Positions 58,141 to 63,649 of a stretch of DNA of 64,000 bases are shown here, one piece after another; the first letter of the stretch is position 1, and each line of letters opens with the position of its first letter. The position numbers were made by a program, and so were the translations under genes. This stretch comes from Lucifuga dentata (Eukaryota > Chordata > Actinopteri > Ophidiiformes > Bythitidae). The DNA lies in NCBI GenBank assembly GCA_014773175.1, contig VXCM01000724.1:119852-183851 (forward strand). Direction: 5' to 3'. Under the pieces are notes generated by a model. It was not told the origin of the DNA. It ran no database searches and saw nothing but the letters and a program-made list of their open reading frames with translations.

Positions 58141-59613
58141 CTCTCTTTCGCTCTCTAACATCAACAGTGTGATAGAAAGGCTCACCTGTACTCCTCCTGG
58201 GTGAAGATTGGGATACGGGATGGCTGGAGGACAGTAATTTCCACCAAAGTAGTGTTAAACTTCACCGGCTCCCCATCATCATAGGCAATTATGTACAACT
58301 GCAGTGGGCAAGGCAGAATACACACATACACACACACAATTGCAGGCAGAGAATTAGTATTTTTGTGCTGCTCTAAATCAGTCTTCTTTTGGGTTGCCAA
58401 GCATGTTTCTGTAGACATGTTTGGCATCTAAATAAACACAGATGAGCAAAATAAAATCTGGCGAGCAGCCTGCAAACCTCCCAGAGAGCGAATATGAATG
58501 TATTGATCTACATTCATAGACTGTGAGACTGGGGCCTGGGGGGGGGGGGGGGGGGGNTGGGTGGTGGGGAGGGAGAGATAAGGATAAAGAGAAAATGTTT
58601 AAAGGTATAGAGAAAGGAAAACAAGCATTAAAAAAAAGAGAGTGGCAAAGGGGTAGAAATAGAGATAGCAATGGAGAGAGACAATGTGGGAGGAGAAGAG
58701 ACTCATCCTTGTTAGGGCCTCATATCAAGCACTTGCTTTAAATGATTATGTGGGAGCTTGGAAGTGCACGTCTCCATTAGACACTGGTCACAGATGCAGC
58801 AGAAGCAATGACATGATCACTGAAACCAATTTGGGAAACATGGTAATTAATGCCATATGTTTCTAAGCTAAAGAGTGTATGAGTTCAATATCAATACGCT
58901 TCTGACCTAATGATTTTCACTAAGGTGATATTAAGAAAGGTAACATTTAAAATCTGTAACTTATGCTGCAGTTAAAGATCAGTGTTGAGCTTCTCTCTAT
59001 TTATGATACTAATTGTTCAAGTGGTACATTCCACACGCAGAGCAGCAATCATTATTATATTATACAGGTAGCTTCTTGCTTCTCAGGTTTGTATTTGTGA
59101 GCATCATTATCAGCATGTGGGCATCATTATCATCAATTACTATATTTGTTGATCATCATTATTATGAAGTGATCACTTTTTACTGTAAAGCTAATATACC
59201 GTAGGCCTGGCATTTTAATTAAAATTATTAACAAATGATGAAAAAAAGAATAATTGAAATAAATCTAAGAGCTAAATAAAATTATAATGTATTCATTCAA
59301 TTCAGACTTACTGCTGTTTTACACAAGGTGTCATTGTTAATAAGAAATATTAAAAATCTGAATAAGAGAATAAAATCAATATACTTGCCAACATCCATTA
59401 TGTTATTCACAAGTAGCATCAACATAATTATTGTCACCGGCCTTGTCGCCATAATGACCATTGTTCGCTCACCCGAAAGGTGACGCTTGGCTCTTCGTTG
59501 AGGTTGACCTTAGTGATGACCCTTCCAGTTTCCTCCTCCACATCAAAGATGCTGCCGCTGTATGGTGACTGGTCATGGTCCACTCTGTAACGGATAAAAC
59601 TGGCCGGAGTGCC
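9344..59613 (-). CDS. pcdh15: pcdh15 gene (protocadherin-15), 3' part: EC9 end to all three cytoplasmic tails
   Basis: Span of all recognised coding exons. Protocadherin-15 is a single-pass cadherin-superfamily protein of stereocilia; with cadherin-23 it forms the tip link that pulls on the mechanotransduction channel (family knowledge). In the sequence, eleven minus-strand exons from 59613 to 23741 join with consistent phases into a 1460-nt open frame. They contain cadherin calcium motifs ([28 protein letters not shown]), a membrane-adjacent domain and one transmembrane helix. After these come alternative tails recognisable as CD1 (terminal exon 21371-19792), CD2 (12279-10375) and CD3 (10024-9344). 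EC1-EC8, the signal peptide and the promoter lie to the right of the window. Two N-flanked duplications and one in-frame TGA disturb the tail exons. Teleosts have two copies (a and b); which one this is cannot be decided here. Confidence 0.96.
9753..9877. repeat. 62-bp direct duplication around an N (assembly join) in CD3
   Basis: 9753-9814 and 9816-9877 are identical; N at 9815. The period of 63 keeps the frame and repeats the segment [20 protein letters not shown], with the N falling in a Ser codon (TCN). Judged an artefact because other joins show the same architecture outside coding sequence. Confidence 0.85.
10025..10374 (-). other. CD2 3' UTR / intron before CD3
   Basis: 350 bp between the CD2 stop and the CD3 acceptor. 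In CD2 transcripts it is 3' UTR with AATAAA at 10342-10337. In CD3 transcripts it is part of the intron 12451-10025, spliced together with the whole CD2 exon. Confidence 0.8.
10337..10342 (-). terminator. poly(A) signal AATAAA for the CD2 transcript
   Basis: TTTATT on the plus strand reads AATAAA on the minus strand, about 33 nt after the CD2 stop codon. It is followed by a GT-containing stretch (gcatggatgtgagg). Use of this site would end CD2 mRNAs before the CD3 acceptor at 10024. Confidence 0.6.
10375..12279 (-). CDS. pcdh15: pcdh15 CD2 cytoplasmic tail, terminal exon (634 aa)
   Basis: After acceptor gaatgtcttag it is open in phase 0 for 635 codons to a TGA at 10377-10375. The order is: a basic Arg/Gly start ([20 protein letters not shown]), an Ala/Lys-rich block ([18 protein letters not shown]), [40 protein letters not shown], a long Glu/Ser low-complexity region with uninterrupted Glu runs and GSGSGS runs, about five tandem 10-residue repeats ([10 protein letters not shown] type), then [20 protein letters not shown] and the C-terminus [15 protein letters not shown]...ESTV..SEEE and a terminal NTAx ending identify CD2, as I remember mammalian CD2. 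The acidic/Ser region seems enlarged. Antisense open frames here are shadows of the skewed composition. Confidence 0.9.
   Translation of the reverse strand, partial: GRRRGRGGMRGRGRRKRVEFREDEIEQVEPAEAEPSKAAKKLKSVMKLSKLLAASKAGQKPSDAGPSGPSPWKKAKMFKMFGVGKKDKDYAKLMSARRIDSQDSLTDGPALTGPIDSKSDTRSRLGKVLRKINISNKLQQRRLSEGSVSRGSAAGSGRDEEASQVASEDEKKSKVSISVTESEPEASGSGGSKEKGSDEEASEKSSVDKDYLKVDLDRDDANESTVDSEEEPEEEPGDSDEERSEKEDEEEEAGEEGEEEEEEAGEEGEEEEEEEEEEKESATEKESGSEKESESEKSSGTEKESGTEKGSESGTGTEKESTEKGSGTERGSDEESEEEEEEASDGTRESGSSARSSMRSSATEASKESGASGVSGSGSGSGSGSGSRSGSGTASSAAASSGSSAKSSVKSGSTVSSEKSSEKLSEAESGTGTGSEAESGSGAGSEAESGSGAGSEAESGKGTGSEAESGSEAGSEGSLSGGSGRSEGSGSESGGSEDKGSASASQKSDSASQGSEPSSKISRSTSGSQKSSATHKSEDAIQEESEEEESDEEVSETDAESKDSASELSDDASPGPSSPYTSPSYNTDIRSTSEETYGGLSPITEVDEDALSSSASGSKTSGADSESEGNTTAF
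10862..11012 (-). repeat. 30-bp tandem repeat inside CD2 coding region
   Basis: About five imperfect copies of a 30-bp unit (plus strand cctcacttcctgcccctgac followed by cctgactcag). Each encodes ten residues of the [10 protein letters not shown] type, so copy changes keep the frame. Confidence 0.85.
12452..12539 (-). CDS. pcdh15: pcdh15 exon shared by CD2 and CD3 tails ([10 protein letters not shown])
   Basis: 88 nt; acceptor tgtatctcag, donor CCTGAG|gtatca. One base completes the previous codon, then 29 codons: [20 protein letters not shown] and EDEGYYYPE. It leaves in phase 0. Both the Tyr-rich exon (GG+G) and the juxtamembrane exon (AT+G) fit its acceptor. Both the CD2 exon (GRRRGRGG) and the CD3 exon (AGRKKRIKL) fit its donor, so it is the hub for the two tails. 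Confidence 0.92.
12540..14984 (-). other. intron between Tyr-rich and YGSRRR exons
   Basis: 2.4 kb of AT-rich intron. It holds one candidate 6-nt microexon (14074-14079); nothing else is recognised. Confidence 0.75.
14074..14079 (-). CDS. possible 6-nt microexon between Tyr-rich and YGSRRR exons
   Basis: GTTTCA is followed by a perfect donor gtaagt and preceded by acaaaag after a pyrimidine-rich stretch. Phase 2 in and out would insert Phe-Gln: DQ-GFQ-YGSRRR. Mammals have a short insert ending in Gln at this same junction (GYELPQ-YGSRRR, from memory), which is why it is listed. The acceptor is weak and a chance donor match is possible. Confidence 0.25.
14985..15058 (-). CDS. pcdh15: pcdh15 Tyr-rich alternative exon (ELSMESGID...)
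   Basis: 74 nt; acceptor ccgaatcgcag, donor AAGG|gtgagc. Phase 0 in, two bases out. Encodes [20 protein letters not shown], then NYDQ, and a Gly completed by the next exon. It corresponds to [20 protein letters not shown] of mammalian CD2/CD3 isoforms (from memory). Without the 16-nt exon it cannot be entered from the juxtamembrane donor in frame, so the two behave as a cassette. Multiple Tyr residues could be phosphorylated, but nothing in the sequence proves this. Confidence 0.88.
15059..16474 (-). other. intron with a MITE-like element
   Basis: 1.4-kb intron. About half is the inverted-repeat element 15281-15960; the rest shows nothing. Confidence 0.75.
15281..15960. mobile_element. MITE-like element with terminal inverted repeats
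   Basis: The left end (agcccctttcagacatgcat, then ...ttaatttgctagca) and the right end (tgccagcaatttaacaa... ending ggaaggggct) are inverted repeats of about 40 bp with several mismatches. Inside is a perfect 15-bp hairpin (15742-15756 / 15764-15778). No transposase frame. An 8-bp target duplication is not visible; flanking AAA on both sides is uninformative, so the superfamily is open. Confidence 0.65.
16475..16490 (-). CDS. pcdh15: pcdh15 16-nt microexon (MRRGRQ), entry to CD2/CD3 route
   Basis: GAGGCGAGGCAGACAG lies between acceptor ggcggcacacag and donor gtaagc. It enters from the juxtamembrane exon in phase 2 (AT+G) and leaves in phase 0, giving DSS-MRRGRQ. It joins the next exon (ELSMESGID) in phase. 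Mammalian CD2/CD3 isoforms carry a similar Arg-rich [12 protein letters not shown] string (from memory), which supports this tiny exon. Confidence 0.75.
16491..19791 (-). other. CD1 3' UTR region / intron before the 16-nt microexon
   Basis: 3.3 kb. Serves as 3' UTR and flank for CD1 and as intron for the other tails. Minus-strand AATAAA motifs lie at 19346-19341 and 19311-19306 (candidate CD1 poly(A) sites, unproven). GA-rich tract near 18633-18670; poly-A with N at 19673-19735. No gene. Confidence 0.65.
19673..19735. repeat. poly-A run with N (assembly join)
   Basis: 63 bp of A with a single N at 19690. Confidence 0.9.
19792..21371 (-). CDS. pcdh15: pcdh15 CD1 cytoplasmic tail, terminal exon (interrupted)
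   Basis: The acceptor tcggggcag opens the frame with AT+[19 protein letters not shown]..., then [20 protein letters not shown]. It passes an in-frame TGA at 21151-21149, then [22 protein letters not shown], long polyproline runs (possible SH3, WW or EVH1 ligands), [20 protein letters not shown], and ends ESTAF-stop. The KGIL...SVAN block and the terminal STxF/L are hallmarks of PCDH15-CD1. Two defects are present. A 66-bp direct duplication plus N (20144-20276) shifts the frame by one; removing 67 nt restores an exact fit of one base plus 504 codons. The single TGA remains after that. Without it the exon is intact, so assembly or sequencing error, polymorphism, or true loss of CD1 are all possible. 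Confidence 0.85.
20144..20276. repeat. 66-bp direct duplication around an N (assembly join) in CD1
   Basis: Positions 20144-20209 and 20211-20276 are identical and separated only by the N at 20210. The period of 67 shifts the CD1 reading frame. The same pattern occurs at 31653, and with 62 bp at 7267 and 9753, so this is read as unmerged overlapping contig ends and not as a biological repeat. Confidence 0.85.
22461..22466 (-). CDS. pcdh15: candidate 6-nt microexon before CD1
   Basis: ACTGCA lies between a pyrimidine-rich acceptor (ttgtctctctggattcag) and a perfect donor gtaagtaa. Phase 2 in and out, so inclusion would turn DSS-M-AKKSV into DSS-ILQ-AKKSV. Mammalian CD1 has DSSIL followed by a longer insert at this place (from memory), which makes an alternative mini-insert plausible. 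A larger exon using an upstream acceptor is not excluded, and no transcript evidence is available here. Confidence 0.4.
22674..22805. repeat. (CA)n microsatellite with duplicated flank around N
   Basis: (CA)n at 22700-22748 and 22775-22805. The 26-bp leader aaccaacatctgcatcaaca... occurs before both runs, and the N at 22749 separates them. This is an unmerged contig overlap at a repeat. Confidence 0.85.
23741..23857 (-). CDS. pcdh15: pcdh15 exon: juxtamembrane cytoplasmic segment, branch point for alternative tails
   Basis: 117 nt; acceptor ctaacacag, donor AT|gtgagt. Encodes [20 protein letters not shown], then APPPAAST, then [10 protein letters not shown], with AT carried over. [10 protein letters not shown] is a strongly conserved PCDH15 signature. 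Three downstream acceptors accept this phase: the CD1 exon (AT+G), the 16-nt microexon (AT+G) and the YGSRRR exon (AT+G). The 6-nt candidate at 22466 would give AT+A. This donor is therefore where the isoforms diverge. Confidence 0.95.
24758..24766 (-). CDS. pcdh15: pcdh15 9-nt microexon (QFKE junction)
   Basis: GTTCAAAGA between acceptor cttccaccag and a perfect donor gtaagt. It enters and leaves in phase 2. With its neighbours it gives [18 protein letters not shown], matching the juxtamembrane YRQFKVRQAECTKTARIQ of mammalian PCDH15 (from memory), so these three residues are expected. Skipping would delete exactly three residues without a frameshift. Confidence 0.85.
25841..25930. repeat. 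(GT)n-(GA)n compound microsatellite with N
   Basis: GT repeats followed by GA repeats, with a single N at 25884. Confidence 0.9.
26217..26435 (-). CDS. pcdh15: pcdh15 exon: end of extracellular part and transmembrane helix
   Basis: 219 nt; acceptor aattgcag, donor CA|gtgagt. Encodes [20 protein letters not shown], then [15 protein letters not shown], then [20 protein letters not shown] and ILIVMVTYK. The run [20 protein letters not shown] is the only hydrophobic segment long enough to span the membrane. The following VTYKQF is the cytoplasmic stop-transfer end. It leaves CA, completed to Gln by the next (9-nt) exon. Confidence 0.97.
26436..29512 (-). other. intron upstream of the transmembrane exon
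   Basis: 3.1 kb. Contains a poly-C run with N (28715-28740), an interspersed repeat from about 28741 and a Tc1-type MITE (28853-29221). The rest shows nothing recognisable. Confidence 0.75.
28853..29221. mobile_element. Tc1/mariner-like MITE with TA target duplication
   Basis: The ends cactacaggccagaagttt and (reverse) cactacaggtcagaagttt extend to terminal inverted repeats of about 33 bp. They are flanked by TA on both sides (28851-28852, 29222-29223). The element is 369 bp, has no transposase frame and contains an internal poly-T. The end sequence resembles fish Tc1-type elements (tacactaccgttcaaaagtt type, from memory). It sits inside an older interspersed repeat beginning ctttatttagccaggaaatc. 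Confidence 0.85.
29513..29689 (-). CDS. pcdh15: pcdh15 exon: membrane-adjacent domain
   Basis: 177 nt; acceptor catttcag, donor TTCAA|gtgagt. After the junction Asn it reads [20 protein letters not shown], then [20 protein letters not shown], then [18 protein letters not shown]. Arg-Arg-His-Gly-Asp and [11 protein letters not shown] agree closely with mammalian PCDH15 from memory. It leaves two bases of a Lys codon. Confidence 0.95.
29690..31267 (-). other. intron between two membrane-adjacent-domain exons
   Basis: 1.6 kb; a poly-A run at about 30405-30424; otherwise nothing recognised. Confidence 0.75.
31268..31356 (-). CDS. pcdh15: pcdh15 exon: EC11 end / membrane-adjacent domain start
   Basis: 89 nt; acceptor tctcacag, donor ATTAA|gtaagg. 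Encodes [20 protein letters not shown], then VEEKKEELI, with AA carried into the next exon. This joins EC11 to the membrane-adjacent (MAD12/PICA) domain, which in PCDH15 dimerises near the membrane and supports the transduction complex (family knowledge). Confidence 0.93.
31357..32429 (-). other. intron with assembly duplication
   Basis: 1.07 kb. Holds the 66-bp N-flanked duplication at 31653-31785; otherwise nothing. Confidence 0.75.
31653..31785. repeat. 66-bp direct duplication around an N (assembly join)
   Basis: 31653-31718 and 31720-31785 are identical; N at 31719. Same architecture and length as the join in CD1. Confidence 0.85.
32430..32645 (-). CDS. pcdh15: pcdh15 exon: main part of EC11 (72 codons)
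   Basis: 216 nt, phase 0 on both sides; acceptor tgtgacag, donor GTG|gtgagt. It begins [16 protein letters not shown] (a DxDxGxN calcium motif) and contains [20 protein letters not shown], the second calcium motif of the repeat, then NSAEVV. This is the last cadherin repeat before the membrane-adjacent domain. Because its length is a multiple of three and both phases are 0, skipping it would keep the frame. Confidence 0.96.
36420..36960 (+). mobile_element. LINE 3' fragment (reverse-transcriptase C-end and tail)
   Basis: The plus frame encodes [20 protein letters not shown], like the C-terminal SIMDN-x-HPL region of fish LINE reverse transcriptases (from memory). It is followed by a 3' tail ending ggaatttcccgttgggaata then aataaagtactactctact. 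Within the tail, a roughly 125-bp segment (about 36640-36765) is repeated imperfectly at 36770-36890. Confidence 0.65.
37720..39290 (+). pseudogene. degenerate L2/CR1-type LINE reverse transcriptase
   Basis: Broken frames on the plus strand carry, in order, [20 protein letters not shown], then [28 protein letters not shown], a YADDTQL-like stretch (EDTQLLLSF near 38250), a SRLDYCN-like stretch (SSQLDCCNS near 38935) and RLWNSL near 39250. These are consecutive landmarks of L2-type LINE ORF2. Many stops and shifts show it is long dead. Confidence 0.75.
40070..40197 (-). CDS. pcdh15: pcdh15 exon: EC10-EC11 linker and EC11 start
   Basis: 128 nt; acceptor ttttctag, donor GTG|gtaaga. Translates as [20 protein letters not shown], continuing through SRKLYIGG to [15 protein letters not shown] is the canonical inter-repeat calcium-binding linker (DxND-x-P-x-F). 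It leaves the frame in phase 0. Neighbouring exons continue the EC11 repeat without a gap. Confidence 0.95.
40384..40507. mobile_element. MITE-like family A, right-half copy
   Basis: gggtttgtcttcctggatgc, catactccttactatgtcac and aatatgtcccctttaa match the right half of 42606-42990. Confidence 0.6.
42606..42990. mobile_element. MITE-like family A, complete copy
   Basis: The ends tttaaaggggagatgttat and (reverse complement of the right end) tttataggggacatattcc form terminal inverted repeats; about 385 bp, no transposase frame. Partial copies lie at 40384-40507, 7425-8411 and 2316-2400. A superfamily cannot be fixed from this window. Confidence 0.65.
43200..43340 (-). CDS. pcdh15: pcdh15 exon: EC10, second half
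   Basis: 141 nt; acceptor gtttccag, donor AAAA|gtaaga. With the preceding base it reads [22 protein letters not shown]...VPSK. The LDYE and [11 protein letters not shown] strings are typical cadherin-repeat core. QADS stands where classical repeats have an A-x-D-x-G motif, a known peculiarity of this repeat family member rather than an error. It leaves one base (A) of the next codon. Confidence 0.94.
43341..44140 (-). other. 0.8-kb intron inside EC10
   Basis: Contains an A-rich/CA run with N at 43841; nothing else. Confidence 0.75.
44141..44250 (-). CDS. pcdh15: pcdh15 exon: EC10, first half
   Basis: 110 nt; the acceptor ctatccag completes the Arg codon (AG+G), then [20 protein letters not shown]... 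to AGNEE. The donor is GAAG|gtattt, leaving one base of a Gly codon. The junction gives [12 protein letters not shown], close to EEYRPPPVSELA of mammalian PCDH15 (from memory). This shows that no coding exon is missing in the 13.9-kb intron upstream. Confidence 0.94.
44498..44711. mobile_element. hAT-like MITE
   Basis: 214 bp with inverted ends cagtggttctcagtcttggt and (reverse) cagtgcttctcactcctggt. CAGTGGTTCTCA-type ends are typical of hAT elements. No clear 8-bp target duplication is seen, perhaps because the right flank was rearranged (see the adjoining foldback 44704-44739). Confidence 0.7.
44704..44739. repeat. perfect 16-bp hairpin, 4-nt loop
   Basis: aagcactgcactaacc / ggttagtgcagtgctt with loop acca, overlapping the right end of the hAT-like MITE. 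A further partial copy of the element end (gtccaggattgagaagcac) follows at about 44751-44769. Confidence 0.9.
46911..46992. repeat. (GA)n and (TC)n in inverted arrangement
   Basis: About 50 bp of GA repeats followed after ten bases by about 22 bp of TC repeats; the two arms could pair. Confidence 0.85.
51335..51973. mobile_element. piggyBac-like non-autonomous element
   Basis: The inverted ends cccttaaatgtat and (reverse) cccttaaatgcat are flanked on both sides by TTAT (51331-51334 and 51974-51977). This looks like a variant of the TTAA target of piggyBac elements. 639 bp with no transposase frame. Sub-terminal stretches also pair loosely (gtctttagcaaccca near the left end, gtctctaacaaccca near the right end are direct, not inverted). 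Confidence 0.55.
52741..52786. repeat. (GATA)n microsatellite
   Basis: About eleven uninterrupted GATA units. Confidence 0.95.
58051..58156. repeat. (CT)n microsatellite with N
   Basis: CT repeats interrupted by a short unique piece and a single N at 58100, 30 bp downstream (on the minus strand) of the EC9/EC10 exon donor. Confidence 0.9.
58186..58298 (-). CDS. pcdh15: pcdh15 exon: end of EC9, start of EC10
   Basis: 113 nt between acceptor cactgcag and donor AG|gtgagc; enters in phase 0 and leaves with two bases of an Arg codon. It encodes [15 protein letters not shown]... to [14 protein letters not shown] is the usual cadherin DxGxP motif. The linker LQPSRIPIF lacks the canonical DxNDNxP calcium motif, as is also the case at this position in other PCDH15 proteins as I remember them. 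The exon sits just left of a CT-rich microsatellite; the next exon is 13.9 kb away. Confidence 0.95.
58299..59472 (-). other. 1.2-kb intron inside EC9
   Basis: Contains a poly-G run with N at 58557; otherwise nothing recognised. Confidence 0.75.
59473..59613 (-). CDS. pcdh15: pcdh15 exon: part of EC9 (47 codons)
   Basis: First coding exon in the window (the exons before it are off the right edge). The acceptor ctttctttcag precedes GGC ACT CCG GCC and the donor CGG|gtgagc follows it; phase 0 on both sides, 141 nt. It encodes [12 protein letters not shown]..., ending [11 protein letters not shown], which matches the second half of the ninth extracellular cadherin repeat of vertebrate PCDH15 (similarity judged from memory). 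The next exon continues directly with [11 protein letters not shown], completing a cadherin strand. Confidence 0.95.
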
Positions 59614-60454
59614 CTGAAAGAAAGAGAACATGAGGAGAACAAGAACATTATTGATCTAAAAACAATAATAATGCAGTTATTGGATGCTTTGCTCTATGTG
59701 TTTAGGCAGGTTTGTTCTCTATTTAATTGTTATTATCATCACATATCATCATATTCATCAGAGCTGGATGAACTCAAAGATGCATTTAATCTAAGACAGA
59801 TCACTTCATATCTTTAGCCACATTAATAACTCTGAAGCTTGTCACAGCCCTCATTAGTTTGACCCTCATCACATTGTACGATAATAACTTACTGTCACTC
59901 ATTGATTCAGACCTTTCCCCTTTCATTTGGAATGAGAAACTCCACAATTAAACCCACCCTTCTACTCCCCCCAATAACAGACTTAATTTCATTATCGAGA
60001 GCCTGGACTTTAATATGACCCTTTGATTAGGATTAATCACGGTTACTGATTGCTGAAGATCTCTATAGCTTATCCTATTTCCGTTTCATCCCATTGGACT
60101 TTAAATCCAGTTGGATTTAATGTGTTTTTTTGAAGCTCTGTTCCCTTGCCTGAGCTCATTCTATACCCTTGGGACAGGGTAAAACGTAGGGCTAGAGGAG
60201 AGAGGTAAATCCTGTAGAAGCAGTATGTCTCCTGAGAGGCTTACTCACACAAATTTATCTCTAAGAAGTTATAAAACCATCTAAGTGAATTCACTAAGGG
60301 GATTCTTAGAAAAAGCCTCATCAGTAGTCTAATGCAATAGAATGAGGTTGAGTAGCAATACCTCAACTATGATTGCTGTAGAGTTGGTCAAAAGTTATTA
60401 GCCTCAAAACTAAACAAACAGTATAGTGAAGTCAGCTACCTGAGTCACCCTCTA

Positions 60455-61040
60455 GCACAATGGTTCTCAAACTGTGTGATGCACTCCCCATGGAGATATA
60501 AAGGCATTATGGGGGAAAATCTGAATTCCAATGAATCTGATTCACATGACAGCAATAAACAGTGCAAGACAAGATTTAAAGTTCAAAACAGACAAATGTT
60601 TGACACGGACAGAAAGTAAAACAGGCCACGATTCTGAGACAAACAGCTAAGCCGACAGTAATCATTCAAAATCAGTCAAGAAAACATGGTGCCACCTGGC
60701 TTGACTGTCCATGGTGCAGTGGAGGAGGAGAGTCTCGTGTCTCTTTTACGTCTGAAAGCTCTGGCAGCTGACAGTACGAGACCCAAATTAAGACATACAG
60801 TGACATTACAGCCCAGTCAAGTCAATAAGCCACTCGAGCTCTTCTAAGAAAACTCAGTGCATATCGGACTGGAAAGTTTCTTTGTAAAAGCTGCATCAGT
60901 GAATAATGAGGCACAAACGGCCTCTTACACATCGCCGACAGAGCTGCACAATGCGGGAAAACAGACGACAGCAGAGGAGCGAATACTCCCTGCAGCTTTG
61001 GATACGGTGTCAACTATGATGAGACAATCATCACAAAATT
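60455..61040 (+). pseudogene. degenerate hAT transposase fragment
   Basis: A hAT-type end (acaatggttctcaaactgtg) is followed by broken plus-strand frames. The best piece encodes SFFVKAASVNNEAQTASYTS, then EERILPAALDTVSTMM. This resembles the N-terminal part of Charlie/ZBED-type hAT transposases (KPHTIAEELILPAA.DMV region, from memory). Most of the transposase is absent. Confidence 0.55.
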
Positions 61041-61589
61041 ACACTTAATTGTTCATCTCTTGAGCAAAGTGACTGCAATTTATCATACATTTCTTTTTTT
61101 TTTGCTTGGTGTTATTGAAAAGCACACAGAGACTAATGGAGAAATTTGTGCCAAAAATGTTTTGATAAAGCTAAAGTTTAACCTGGATTTTTTTATACAA
61201 CAGAAATGATTATGTTCCTAATGATTATTAGTTCCTAAAAAGGGAAGCTAACCTCTTTTTGGGAAATGGTTTGACTGCTAGATGAACTGGCCAACTGTCA
61301 AAGCCGCAAACACAATTTATCCTGAAATAGAAAGTGAGAAACTCAGTTTAGCTGAGTTCTTCGCTTCAACCAGGGGCTTCGGAACTTTATTTAAATAGTG
61401 TCATAGATCATATTTAGCACTAGAGGGATATCATAACCTGCCAAAGATCAGCTCTTCAGTTATCGGTTTTATATTGCTCATGTCATTTTGAATATCATAA
61501 TCTCAAAAACACCCTGAGATATCTTGATATTATTTAAGGCTATATTGCCTAGCCCTAATTGGAAGAAAGATACAAGGAAACATGCAAGT

Positions 61590-61720
61590 CATGTTTAGTT
61601 TAGTTTACTTTTATTGTCATTCACAGACTTTACACATAGTGCACAGCAGAACAAAATAGCGTTCATCTGGCTCCATCAGTGCGTATGTTCTTATGTTATT
61701 TTTAATATAATAAAATTCTG
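61590..61720 (-). mobile_element. retroposon 3' tail
   Basis: On the minus strand: gctgtgcactatgtgtaaag, then gaatgacaataaaagtaaac and short TAAAC repeats, the usual look of fish LINE/SINE 3' ends. Confidence 0.5.
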
Positions 61721-63618
61721 CTTCCTAAGGTGACATGATAGAAAAGCTTTGAAACCTACTGCTCCAGCAGTTTATCCTTCCCACGCTTGCATCCCTATTT
61801 TAACGTTTGACCAAGGACATCTGGACTATGCAAAGAAAACTAACAAAGCAACTTTTGAAATAATTACTTTTTTCCTGTCTTCTAACACAATACCATTCAA
61901 TTCTGTACTTATATTTTCTTCTATGACGTTATTATTATTTTATTTTTTTTTTCAGATTTGACACCTTACATTGTCTTGTGACAGCTCAGGGACACTCAGA
62001 AAAGGGCCAGCTGTTTCAAAACAAGTACTGGGTGTACTGTAGAGGCAATAATGTTTTCAGCATTACTCAAACAAACACACTGAGTCATTGACAAACAATG
62101 TACATAAACATATTTACCAGATTAGCATCTAAAAGAAACTTCTCTTCTTTCTTTAACTTCTCCCATATTGCACGTTATATATATATCTTTTTCCTGTACC
62201 TGTTTCTGTATGGTATTAAACAGCCAGTTCTTGAATTAAAGTATTAGGAGACACTGAGTGATGCTTCAGAGGCACGAGAACGTACAATATTCATTTGACA
62301 AGAATGTCAAATAATTAATGATGGATTTGAGCAGAAAGTGACTGGAAGACTAAAGCAGGAAAAATATATCTTTAATCTCTAAAGAGCAAATGTAAAGTTA
62401 TTTGCTTTGATATAGAACAATATTAAAAACTTTCATTTTTATGCAATTGTCCAATGAAAATGTTTATAAAATTCAGCATTAATAAATTCTTCAACTCTTG
62501 TACTGATCCAGCAACGCTTCTTAGTGGAATATTTGACTCTAGGGTGATCTCCTTTCAAGTATGATAGACATTTTAAGGGTGTGAATGGATGGATATTATG
62601 ACTTCTTGGCAAATATATTACAACTGTATTACTTTTTTTTTTTTTTTTTAAAGGAGCAAGAATAGGACACACAAATTATGATCTACCTATCCTGTATCCT
62701 ATAGAAGCAGGTTGCCTCCTTTTCTGTTTTTCATTGTATGTGTTGGTTTTTCATATGTACTGAGGAAAGTAGACAAAGAAAAAAAATGAGATAGAGAGAC
62801 AATATGTGGGCACATATTTGCGTGTTTAGCAAGTATTACACTAAGCTGTGCTCCACCTAATCGAGGTGTCTATGGAAGGCATCCTGTCAATAAAATGCTT
62901 TGAGCTTCCAAATCCAGATCAATATGAGACTGGGTTATCCTGCTCCTGTTAGCAAATCTAATCCCCCTGTCTGTCAAACTGCTTTCCTGGGTCACTCCCA
63001 AGTCTGCCATAAACTGCCTGCTCTCTGCCATCGCAGTATTTTGTATCCATCGTTTCCGACTCTACGCTGCTGAATATTTCCTGCAAAAATTGCTTGGTTA
63101 GAATGGTTTTACAGTAGGATCCTGCATCAGGGAAAGGGAAAAAGCTGATGTTAGAATTATTGATGTTAGATTCGCATTCAAAGCGAGGTGAAGAGGAAAG
63201 GGGACAGGAAGACAGGAAGGAAGGAGGAGTGGGAGTCTCCCTGAGAGGGAGAGTAAGATGTTCAAGCGTTCATTGAGATGCTCTTGCTTTTGAGATGCAA
63301 CCTACAGCTGAGACTGATAGACATCCATACACCTTGGCATTTATGTGCTACAGAGAGTACACAAGCTCAGGCTGTCCTGCTGAGATCCCAACAGCAGGGG
63401 GGCTGCTAACAACAGGCTAGTGGACTTCTGAAAAACCCACACAGAGCTGGAAGACAAGATAAGAAAGATACTAGGGGGATTCCTATTCCTCCTTTAGAGG
63501 AAAAAAAGGAAAAGAACACATAGTTGCACTTGGTGTGGTGTGTTCATTTTCTGCTAAACAGGTGATAAGAAACGTCGCCAATTTAATGTTTGTAGGATTT
63601 GGCTAAATTTACCAGGGG

Positions 63619-63646
<28 letters not shown>
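63619..63646. repeat. (GA)n microsatellite
   Basis: About fourteen GA units. Confidence 0.9.

Positions 63647-63649
<3 letters not shown>

Larger units (their letters stand above)
44251..58185 (-). other. 13.9-kb intron between EC9 and EC10 exons
   Basis: The largest intron in the window. It holds a hAT-like MITE with a foldback (44498-44739), a GA/TC inverted microsatellite (46911-46992), a 24-bp palindrome (47355-47378), a GA tract (48332-48356), a piggyBac-like element (51335-51973), a GATA repeat (52741-52786), a poly-T with N (56878-56920) and a CT repeat with N (58051-58156). No other gene is recognised; short open frames here show no family similarity. Confidence 0.75.
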
